The position numbers and the translations under genes were made by a program. Of a DNA stretch of 64,000 nt, positions 33,673 through 41,166 are shown one piece after another (within the stretch, counting starts at the first letter, position 1; every line of letters begins with the position of its first letter). Source of the stretch: Luteimicrobium sp049844995 (GTDB lineage Bacteria > Actinomycetota > Actinomycetes > Actinomycetales > Cellulomonadaceae); assembly GCF_049844995.1 (NCBI RefSeq), contig NZ_JBNCMC010000003.1, forward strand, positions 310,001 through 374,000. The letters run 5' to 3'. The notes under the pieces are model-generated. The model saw only the letters and a program-made list of their open reading frames with translations, ran no database searches and was not told the origin of the DNA.

Positions 33673-35730
33673 ATGATGGTCAAGCTCAAGTTCCGCAGAG
33701 CCGCCGACGCGCCCGAGACCGGCGACCGTCCCGACGCCGCCGAAAGGACGGTGACGGTCGAACGGCGCTTCGCCGCGGCGGACGTCGTCAACCTCGTCCC
33801 GAACGGGGCGTTCGGCCTGGCAGGCGAAGGAGACCGCCCGCCGGTGTTTCCCGCTGCGGGAGGGTACTACCTCCACCGCAACATCGACGCGACGCTCTCG
33901 GACGCGTGGTCCGCGACCGGATCACGGTCGCTGCGCGTCGTCGGGGTGAACGAGAAGTACGACACGCACTTCGCACCGGGCGGTCGCGACTCGGACGGCG
34001 CGTTCCGGCTCGGGCTGGAGCCCGGCCGCACCTACGCGGTCGGCGCGACCCTGCGGCTCCCGCACCCTCTCGCGGGCCCGCTCGCGGCGACCCACCTGCG
34101 AATCTCGCCCGGGTGGATCACGGACGGCACACGCCGGTGGAACCCGTCGCCGTCCCTCCCAGCGACGAACGCCGTGGGGACGCACGCGATCAGCCACACG
34201 TTCACGGTGCCGAAGGACGCGACCGCGGCGTGGGTCCGCTTCGTCTCAGGCATGGCCGCCGGCGGTGGCGAGGTCTTCTGGGACGAGCTGGTCCTGACGG
34301 CGACCGATCATGCGGTCGCGTTCTTCGACGGACGCACGCCCGACACCGACCTGCACACGTTCGGCTGGACCGGTGCGCCCGACGTGTCGACGTCCGTGCG
34401 TCGCCTCCGTGAGCCGGAGGAGCTGGCCCGCCTGCTGTCGGCCGCGCCGTCGCGAGCCCGGCGGCTCGTCGAGCTCTGCGGCACGCTGCGGGCTGAGCGG
34501 GCGGCCGTCGAGCTGACGCTGCTCGAGGACTGGTTCGCGGAGACGTATCCGGACGACCCCGAGCTGCCCTTCCTCACGGGATCGTTCGCCCGGTGGCGCG
34601 GCGACGACGAGCGCGCAGTCGTGGAGCTCGAGGCGGCGACCCGCACCTCGACGGCCGGGCTGGCAGAGCTGGAGCTCGGCCGGATCGCCGAGGGACAGCG
34701 CGATCTTGCGCTCGCCGAGCGGCGGTACCGGGAGGCGCGCGAAGCGGGAGAACGCCGGGCGGGCTACGCGCTGTCCACGGTGCTGGCGCGTCGCAAGCAG
34801 CTCGACGCCGCGAAGACCGTCGCGCTCGAGACTGCTGCGGGCGACGACACGCTGCCCTTCGACATGACGACGGCGATGCGGATCGACCCGAAGGGCATCG
34901 AGCCCCGCATCGTGCTGGGCAGGTTCGTCCGCGACCATCTGGACGAGATCCGCGCGCGGGCCACGGATCCTGCGCCGTTCCGCTCACCGCTGCAGGGACA
35001 GCGACCGGTCTTCACGTACTGGCACCAGGGCTTCGCTGACGCACCGCCTATGGTGCGGCGCTGTCACGCCACCGTCCGCGACGTCTTCGGCGACCGCGTT
35101 CACGCGCTGGACGGCGAGTCGCTCCCGTACTACGTCGAGATCCCGGCGGTCGTCCGGGCGCGCGTCGGGACGAACTACACGCACCTGTCCGACCTGATCC
35201 GGGTCGACCTGCTCGCCCGGTACGGCGGCCTGTGGCTCGACGCGACGTGCCTCGTGACTCACGACTTCCCCGCGCTGAGCGACCTGGTCGACCAGGACTT
35301 CTTCTGCTTCAACTACTCGGGACCCCGCGTGGGCTCGTGGTTGATGGCGGCGGAGGCGGGGGGCTATTCGGTCACGCTGCTGCGCGAGGCGATGTTCTTG
35401 TGGTGGGAGCGCCAGGACTACCTTGCCGACTACTTCCAGCTGCACTACGTGCTCGAGATGCTGTACCTGCTCGACGCGCGGTTCAGGGCCGAGTGGGACG
35501 CTACGCGTCACGAGCACCCACGGAAGGCGCTCGCGCTGCTCGGGGCGCTTGAGAGTGACAACGGGGACGATCGGCTGTCCGACCTGGTCGCTACGTACCC
35601 GGTCCACAAGATCAGCTACAAGTTCGGTCGCGGGGCCGTGGTGCCCGGTACCGTGCTGGCGGCGGTGGTCCGGGGCGAGCACCTGGCAGCGGTCCGGGAG
35701 GCGTCTGAGAGCCGGTCGGGCGGCCAGTAG
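33673..35730 (+). CDS. Glycosyltransferase of the capsular polysaccharide synthesis (Caps_synth/GT32-like) type with N-terminal carbohydrate-binding-like module
   Basis: This 685-residue protein begins 7 bases after the fusion gene. Residues ~35-210 look like a jelly-roll carbohydrate-binding module (VNLVPNGAFGLAGEGD at its start, EVFWDELVLTATD at its end). Residues ~230-400 are helical, TPR-like. The catalytic part begins at RPVFTYWHQGFADAPPMVRR near 443 and includes NYTHLSDLIRVDLLARYGGL near 501 with the following WLDATC, typical of the GT32/Caps_synth fold. A putative acceptor domain closes the protein. It probably transfers a hexose onto the polymer; donor and linkage are unknown. Two adjacent ATG codons (33673, 33676) are equally possible starts. 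Confidence 0.75.
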   Translation: MMVKLKFRRAADAPETGDRPDAAERTVTVERRFAAADVVNLVPNGAFGLAGEGDRPPVFPAAGGYYLHRNIDATLSDAWSATGSRSLRVVGVNEKYDTHFAPGGRDSDGAFRLGLEPGRTYAVGATLRLPHPLAGPLAATHLRISPGWITDGTRRWNPSPSLPATNAVGTHAISHTFTVPKDATAAWVRFVSGMAAGGGEVFWDELVLTATDHAVAFFDGRTPDTDLHTFGWTGAPDVSTSVRRLREPEELARLLSAAPSRARRLVELCGTLRAERAAVELTLLEDWFAETYPDDPELPFLTGSFARWRGDDERAVVELEAATRTSTAGLAELELGRIAEGQRDLALAERRYREAREAGERRAGYALSTVLARRKQLDAAKTVALETAAGDDTLPFDMTTAMRIDPKGIEPRIVLGRFVRDHLDEIRARATDPAPFRSPLQGQRPVFTYWHQGFADAPPMVRRCHATVRDVFGDRVHALDGESLPYYVEIPAVVRARVGTNYTHLSDLIRVDLLARYGGLWLDATCLVTHDFPALSDLVDQDFFCFNYSGPRVGSWLMAAEAGGYSVTLLREAMFLWWERQDYLADYFQLHYVLEMLYLLDARFRAEWDATRHEHPRKALALLGALESDNGDDRLSDLVATYPVHKISYKFGRGAVVPGTVLAAVVRGEHLAAVREASESRSGGQ

Positions 35731-35733
35731 GCT
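35728..35733 (+). promoter_or_regulatory. Candidate leaderless -10 box for the acetyltransferase gene
   Basis: TAGGCT, whose first three bases are the stop codon of the gene at 33673, followed by 7 bases and the ATG at 35741. Confidence 0.45.
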
Positions 35734-35740
35734 ACGCGTC

Positions 35741-36517
35741 ATGCCGACGACCCTCGAGTCTCTTGCGCCGTGGTCCGACGATCGCGGCAACCGCGTTGAG
35801 TTCGAAGGGCCGCCGCCGACGGACGCCCGGATCAAGGTCGTGTTCCGTGGCTCCGGCAACGTCCTCCGCGTAGACCCGAAGGCTCGGCTCGCCCACCTGT
35901 CGGTGACCTTCGACTGCGACGACGGGCTGTGCGAGATCGACGCCAGCGCCGGCGTCCCACCGTTCCGTGGCATTGTGCGCGTGGGGCAGGACTCCCGTGT
36001 CACGGTCGGGCGCAACGTCTCGTCGACGGGCAACGTGGTGATCTCGGCCGTCGAGGGAACGAGCGTGACCATCGGGGACGACGTGATGCTTGCGACGGGG
36101 AACCAGCTCCGGGCGGATGACGGTCACCCGATCTTCGACGTGACGACGGGGAAGCGGGTCAACCGGTCGCGCTCGATCACGGTGGGGAACCACGTGTGGC
36201 TGGCGTTCGACGCCGTGCTGCTCGCCGGCGCTCAGGTCGGCGACGGCTCGGTGATCGGGTTCCGTTCGGTCGTGAAGGGGCGCATCCCGAACAACTGCAT
36301 CGCCGTCGGCGCGCCTGCGCGGGTCGTGCGTCGCGACATCGCCTGGGAGCGGCCGCACCTGTCCCTCACGCGGCCCTTCTACAAGCCGGACGCCAGCACG
36401 GTGAAGAAGTCCGAGGCGTACTGGAACCTGACCGAGCCGGCGGAGGACGGCGAGCCCGTCGTGCGGTCGACCCGCCCCGGCCTTCGCACGCGGGTGCGGC
36501 GCGCATTGGGGCGGTAG
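35741..36517 (+). CDS. Left-handed beta-helix (hexapeptide) acyltransferase
   Basis: This 258-residue protein is probably a sugar O-acetyltransferase using acetyl-CoA. The middle shows the six-residue rhythm of a left-handed beta helix (IVRVGQDSRVTVGRNVSSTG near residue 77, then SVTIGDDVMLATGNQL near 107). The C-terminal coil SITVGNHVWLAFDAVLLAGA near 146 holds the likely catalytic His, followed by GDGSVIGFRSVV and the closing NCIAVGAPARVVRR typical of NodL/WbbJ-type enzymes. It may act on the polymer made by the flanking genes. Confidence 0.87.
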   Translation: MPTTLESLAPWSDDRGNRVEFEGPPPTDARIKVVFRGSGNVLRVDPKARLAHLSVTFDCDDGLCEIDASAGVPPFRGIVRVGQDSRVTVGRNVSSTGNVVISAVEGTSVTIGDDVMLATGNQLRADDGHPIFDVTTGKRVNRSRSITVGNHVWLAFDAVLLAGAQVGDGSVIGFRSVVKGRIPNNCIAVGAPARVVRRDIAWERPHLSLTRPFYKPDASTVKKSEAYWNLTEPAEDGEPVVRSTRPGLRTRVRRALGR

Positions 36518-36573
36518 CCGAAGCAGTTGATCACAGGCCGGGCAGGGTCCCCGGGGCACGGGGGTGCAGAGGC

Positions 36574-36579
36574 TACACT
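36574..36579 (+). promoter_or_regulatory. Candidate -10 box for the Stealth gene
   Basis: TACACT lies 90 bases upstream of the ATG at 36664. The leader of about 78 bases contains a TGAAC/GTTCA inverted repeat (36603-36618) and ends with a GAGGG ribosome site. Confidence 0.35.
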
Positions 36580-36663
36580 GTCTGGCGCCTCCTTGCTCGA
36601 GTTGAACCTGTGAGTTCACGGACGGTGGCGGGGGGCCGTGTTGTCGACTGATCGAGGGACCTG

Positions 36664-38313
36664 ATGGGCGTGCGCACCGCGGCGGCGGCTCACCTCTCCA
36701 TCGGCGCGCGCCTGCGCGTCTCCCGCCTGTTGCGCGGCGAGCTCGGCTGGCAGCGCGCGGCCTCGTCCGCGGCCCTCTCCCTTCGTGGCCCGCGCGTACC
36801 CGACGGCTATCGCCTGGGTGGAACGCTGCGCGCACCGGTGCTCGGCCGGGTCGTCGACCGCTTTGACTCGTGGGCCGTTCGGCGCGAGACGGCGGAGGCG
36901 ATGGTCGACGCTCTCCGTGGCGCGGAGGTGCCGTTCGCCGTGCTCGGGGAGGCCCCGGTTCGAGTCGTCGTCCCGCTCGAGCACGCCGCCGCCCTGAGGC
37001 GCGTGCTCGCGGCACTCGCTCGACCCGAGTGGACGGTGGTGCGTTCCTCGGGCGCGTCCGTGCCCCTCGTGCGATGGTTGCGCCGGGGCGGGCCGGACCG
37101 TGCCGTCTCGGTCTTCCGTGCCCTCGTCGCCGCCGACGGTACCGCGCTCGGCTCAGCGAGCGAGGCGGTCGAGATCGAGCTGTGGTCCTCCGTCGCCGAC
37201 GACGAGACGCCCTGCGCGGACGGTGGCCTCCACGTGCGCGGCACGCTCCTCCCCCCCCGGTACAACGGGACGGCGGCGTACCTCACGCCGTCGACGTGGG
37301 CAGCAGCGCAGCGGAGAGTGGACCGGCGTCTCGTCACGCACGCGGGGCTCACGGAAGTCGACGAGCCCATCGACGTCGTCTACACGTGGGTGGACGGGAC
37401 GGACCCCGCGTGGCAGGCGGCGCGCGCGCGGGCGCAGGCCGAGCTCCCGGACGGCGCGGTCAACCCGAACGCGGTGAGCAGCTCGCGGTTCCTCGGCCAC
37501 GACGAGCTGCGCTACTCGATGCGCTCGATCGAGATGTTCGCGAGCTGGGTCCGGCGCGTGCACGTCGTGACGAGCGGGCAGATGCCCGAGTGGCTCGACG
37601 TGTCCCACCCTCAGGTGTCCGTGGTCGACCACCGCGAGATCTTCAGCGACACGACCTCGCTGCCGGTGTTCAACTCGCACGCGATCGAGTCGCAGCTCCA
37701 CCACATCCCGGGTCTCGCCGACCGGTACCTGTATCTCAACGACGACGTCTTCTTCGGCCGGCCGGTCGCGCCTGAGCTCTTCTTCGAGGGCAACGGCCTC
37801 TCGCGCTTCTTCCTGTCGCGCGCGCTCCTCGAGCTGGGGCCGGCGTCGGTCCGGGACCTCCCGGTCATGTCGGCCGCCAAGCACAACCGGGAGCTGATCG
37901 AGAACCTCACGAGCCGCACGCTCACGCGCAAGGTCAAGCACACCCCGCACCCCCAGCAGCGCCGGGTCCTCGAGGAGCTCGAGGAGCGGTACCCGGAGGT
38001 CTTCAAGCAGCTCGTCGGGTCGAGGTTCCGCGACCCCGAGGACCACTCGGTCGCATCCGCGTTGCATCACTGGTACGCCTACGTGACGGGACGCGCGGTC
38101 GAGGGCGCGATCGCCTACGACTACCTGGACCTTGCGAGCGACCAGGCGGTCCTCACGCTCAACCGCATCTCCCGTGCCCGGGACTTCGACGTGTTCTGTC
38201 TCAACGACACGAACCTCGACGACGAGCAGCGCGGGGACCGGTCGCGGATGATCCAGGAGATGCTCCGCACGTACTTCCCGGTCAGGTCGGCTTTCGAGCT
38301 CGAAGGCCGCTGA
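36664..38313 (+). CDS. Stealth family capsular polysaccharide (hexose-1-phosphate) phosphotransferase
   Basis: This 549-residue protein carries the Stealth conserved regions. CR1 is IDVVYTWVDGTDPAWQ near residue 238. CR2 is RFLGHDELRYSMRSIEMFAS near 277, with HVVTSGQMPEWLDVS and RYLYLNDDVFFGRPV near 355. CR3 is VKHTPHPQQRRVLEELE near 423, and a CR4-like end has DVFCLNDTNLDDEQR near 513. These enzymes transfer sugar-1-phosphate to make phosphodiester-linked polymers. The first ~230 residues are an extra alpha/beta region with no recognised function. It offers a phosphodiester route that does not use CDP-polyols, so the polymer may alternate sugar-phosphate and polyol-phosphate units (inference). 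The ribosome site GAGGG is 5 bases from the ATG. Confidence 0.88.
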   Translation: MGVRTAAAAHLSIGARLRVSRLLRGELGWQRAASSAALSLRGPRVPDGYRLGGTLRAPVLGRVVDRFDSWAVRRETAEAMVDALRGAEVPFAVLGEAPVRVVVPLEHAAALRRVLAALARPEWTVVRSSGASVPLVRWLRRGGPDRAVSVFRALVAADGTALGSASEAVEIELWSSVADDETPCADGGLHVRGTLLPPRYNGTAAYLTPSTWAAAQRRVDRRLVTHAGLTEVDEPIDVVYTWVDGTDPAWQAARARAQAELPDGAVNPNAVSSSRFLGHDELRYSMRSIEMFASWVRRVHVVTSGQMPEWLDVSHPQVSVVDHREIFSDTTSLPVFNSHAIESQLHHIPGLADRYLYLNDDVFFGRPVAPELFFEGNGLSRFFLSRALLELGPASVRDLPVMSAAKHNRELIENLTSRTLTRKVKHTPHPQQRRVLEELEERYPEVFKQLVGSRFRDPEDHSVASALHHWYAYVTGRAVEGAIAYDYLDLASDQAVLTLNRISRARDFDVFCLNDTNLDDEQRGDRSRMIQEMLRTYFPVRSAFELEGR

Positions 38314-38364
38314 ACCGGCCGGGTGCGCCCGCGGACCGCGTGCCTGAGCAGACCGATCGCCACC

Positions 38365-38370
38365 TAGAAT
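38365..38370 (+). promoter_or_regulatory. Candidate -10 box for the GT2/PF04464 gene at 38423
   Basis: TAGAAT lies 52 bases upstream of the ATG; the leader of about 46 bases ends in GAGGAGAGGAA, a strong ribosome site. Confidence 0.45.
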
Positions 38371-38422
38371 TGCGTCGCCGCCGGAGCCTGCCGGCTAGGG
38401 CGGAGCCCGAGGAGAGGAACGT

Positions 38423-41089
38423 ATGAGCGCGAGCGCAGGGGCGCCCAGCCTGGTCGCCGTGGTCGTCGCGCGCGACGTGGAGACCGAGCTGGCCGCACTG
38501 CTGTCCTCGCTCGAGGCTCAGGGTGACGAGTGGGCGACGCTGCGCGTCGTCACGCTCGATGCGGGCTCGCAGGACGGGACGGCGGACGTGCTCGCCGGGT
38601 GGGCGGCGCGGTTCCCGGCCCAGGTGACCCACCTGGGCGCGGAGTCCGATCTCCCGGCCGCGCGGAACGCGGCCCTCGCCTGGGCCGAGAAGCACGTCGC
38701 CGCGGGCGCTTGGGTCACGTTCCCCGACGCGCGCGACGTCTGGGCTCCCGGGTTCGTTGCGGCCGTACGCGCGACGGCGGCCAAGCACCGGACGTGCGCG
38801 GTGCTCGCGCGCGAGCTCGTCTGGGACGAGGCACGCGGCGCGGTGGACCCACCGAGGTCGGAGGGACCGTTCTCGACGCGTGACGCCGTCGTCGACCTCG
38901 CCGTGCGGCCCGACCCGGTGGCGACCGCGCTGCGCGCCGTGGCGCTCGACCTGGACGCCCTGCGACGCTCGGGCCTGCGGTTCGCGCCGGAGCTCGCGTC
39001 CGGCTTCGGTGATCTCGACTTCCTTGCGCGCGCGCTCCTGGCCGGCGACGCGCGGGTGGCACTCGCTCGCGGGGCCGAGTACCGGTTCCGCAAGCGTCAG
39101 GAGGAGGCGACCGGCGCGCGCGAGCCGTTCCGCGACCCCGCGAAGTTCACGACGGCGCTCGCGCACGGGCCCCTGCGGCTCCTCGAGGACTGTGCCTCCT
39201 CGGGCCGCGCGCCGGTGTGGCTCCAGAGGCTCGTCCTGGCGGACGTCGGCACCTACTTCCGCGCGGACGAGACCCTGTCCGGGCAGATGAACGCCGAGAT
39301 GCACCACGTGGCGGACACGTTCCACTCCCTGGTCGAGCGGATCGTCGCGCTCGTCGACACGGAGGTCCTCGACTCGCTCGACCCCGCGACGTTCCCGCTG
39401 GACCGGCGGATCGCCTTCCGCCGCGGGTACCGGGGCGAGACGTGGCACGAGGAGCCGGTCGTGCTGGAGCAGATCGATCGCCGCCGCCGGCTGGTCCGGC
39501 TCTCGTACCGCTACACCGGGCCTGCGCCCCGCGAGGAGCTGCTCGTCGACGGCCGGCCCGCCGCCGCCCACCACGGCAAGGTCCGCTGCCAGGTCTACGC
39601 CGGCCGCACGCTCGTCCGCGAACGGATCCTCTGGGTCAGCAGCGAGGCCGCTGTCGAGGTACGCCTCGACGGTCGGTCGGTACCAGTCTCGCGGGTCCGC
39701 ACGCCGCTGTCCCGCACGCTCTGGCAGCCGCCGACGCTCGGCGAGGCCTTCGGGGGCGGCAAGGCATCGGAGGACCTCACGGCACGGGGGCTCCTCGGGC
39801 GTGTCCTCTCGCCGCGATGGTGGGGTCACCGACTGACGCGCACCGTCGCCGGGCTCGGCCCGGTCCGGCGCCGTTACAAGGGCTCGTGGGTCCTCCTCGA
39901 TCGCGTGGACAGCGGCCACGACAACGCCGAGCACCTGTTCAAGCACCTCCGGGCCCAGGAGCCGGCAACGCCGGCCTGGTTCGCGCTGGAGCGCGGGACG
40001 CACGACTGGAAGCGGCTCAAGCGCGAGGGGAACCGCCACCTGCTGGCCTACGGCTCGCTGCGCTGGAAGCTCGTGTGCCTCAACGCCAGCCACGTCATCT
40101 CGTCCCAGGCCGGACCGTACGTCTACAACCCGGTGGCGCTGCGGCCGCTGGGCGGGCCGTCCTGGAGGTTCGTGTTCCTGCAGCACGGCGTCATCGCGAC
40201 GGACCTGTCGCGCTGGCTCAACCGGCGCAACTTCGACCTCTTCCTCACGACCACCACCGACGAGTACGCGGCGATCGCCGGCACGGAGTCGATGTACCGG
40301 TTCACGTCGCGGGAGGTCGCTCTCACGGGCCTGCCCCGGCACGACCGCCTGTTCCGGCTCAACGAGCAGGCCGGCGGGCGCGGACGACGGCGGATCCTCG
40401 TCCTCCCCAGCTGGCGGGAGTACCTGCTGGGCAAGATCGGACCCAAGGGCGACCGTGAGCTGATCGACGACTTCGAGAGCACCAGGTACGCACGGGCGTG
40501 GTCGGGGTTGCTGCGGTCACCCCGCCTCGCGGAGCTGGCGCGCCGCCACGACGCGACGGTCGCGTTCATGCCGCACCCGAACATCCAGCCGTACCTCTCT
40601 CGGCTCGACCTCCCGGCCCACGTCGAGGTGCTGAGCTACGGCGGCAACGACATCCAGGAAGTCCTGGTCAGCGCGAAGGTCGTGGTGACGGACTTCTCCT
40701 CGGTGGTGTTCGACGCCGCATACGTGGGGCATCCCATCGTGTACTACCAGTTCGACCAGGACGAGGCGTTCGGCGGGACCCACACCGTCCGTCAGGGGTA
40801 CTTCTCGTACGAGGACGACGGGTTCGGGCCCGTGGTGCAGACGGAGGACCAGGCGCTGGACGCGCTCGAGCGCATCGCAGGCGACGGGTTCGAGCCCGCG
40901 CCCGAGTACGCCGCCCGGATGGAGGCGACGTTCCCCGAGCGCGACGACCAGTCCTCGGCACGTGTGGTCCGTGCGATCGCGGCCATCGACGCGCCGGAGC
41001 CGGTGGACGCCTCGATCGCCGCGCCCCTGGCGCCGCCCTTGCGCCCGACGCCAACGCGCGCCGGGCTCGACACGGCAAGAACCGGGTAG
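38423..41089 (+). CDS. Bifunctional GT2 glycosyltransferase / CDP-glycerol glycerophosphotransferase family protein
   Basis: This protein is 888 residues. Residues ~8-230 form a degenerate GT2 domain (VAVVVARDVETELAALLSSL, LDAGSQDGTADV, and AWVTFPDARDVWAPGF where DxD would be). A linker of about 230-470 includes a beta module (RGYRGETWHEEPVVLEQID near 334, LVRLSYRYTGPAPREELLVD). The PF04464 domain runs from about 480 to 850: HDNAEHLFKHLRAQEP near 500, WRFVFLQHGVIATDLSRWLN near 583, LPRHDRLFRL, FMPHPNIQPYLS near 716, VVVTDFSSVVFDAAYVGHPI near 754 and the final TYGG-like FGGTHTVRQGYF. It may glycosylate and polymerise alternately. The next gene is a diverged paralogue. The GT2 half may have lost metal binding, so its activity is uncertain. 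Confidence 0.85.
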   Translation: MSASAGAPSLVAVVVARDVETELAALLSSLEAQGDEWATLRVVTLDAGSQDGTADVLAGWAARFPAQVTHLGAESDLPAARNAALAWAEKHVAAGAWVTFPDARDVWAPGFVAAVRATAAKHRTCAVLARELVWDEARGAVDPPRSEGPFSTRDAVVDLAVRPDPVATALRAVALDLDALRRSGLRFAPELASGFGDLDFLARALLAGDARVALARGAEYRFRKRQEEATGAREPFRDPAKFTTALAHGPLRLLEDCASSGRAPVWLQRLVLADVGTYFRADETLSGQMNAEMHHVADTFHSLVERIVALVDTEVLDSLDPATFPLDRRIAFRRGYRGETWHEEPVVLEQIDRRRRLVRLSYRYTGPAPREELLVDGRPAAAHHGKVRCQVYAGRTLVRERILWVSSEAAVEVRLDGRSVPVSRVRTPLSRTLWQPPTLGEAFGGGKASEDLTARGLLGRVLSPRWWGHRLTRTVAGLGPVRRRYKGSWVLLDRVDSGHDNAEHLFKHLRAQEPATPAWFALERGTHDWKRLKREGNRHLLAYGSLRWKLVCLNASHVISSQAGPYVYNPVALRPLGGPSWRFVFLQHGVIATDLSRWLNRRNFDLFLTTTTDEYAAIAGTESMYRFTSREVALTGLPRHDRLFRLNEQAGGRGRRRILVLPSWREYLLGKIGPKGDRELIDDFESTRYARAWSGLLRSPRLAELARRHDATVAFMPHPNIQPYLSRLDLPAHVEVLSYGGNDIQEVLVSAKVVVTDFSSVVFDAAYVGHPIVYYQFDQDEAFGGTHTVRQGYFSYEDDGFGPVVQTEDQALDALERIAGDGFEPAPEYAARMEATFPERDDQSSARVVRAIAAIDAPEPVDASIAAPLAPPLRPTPTRAGLDTARTG

Positions 41090-41166
41090 ACGCCCGCATA
41101 TCCGACGATTGATTGGTGCTTGGGGACAGTTTCGCCGATGGATCGTACCGTACAGAAGGATCTGGA

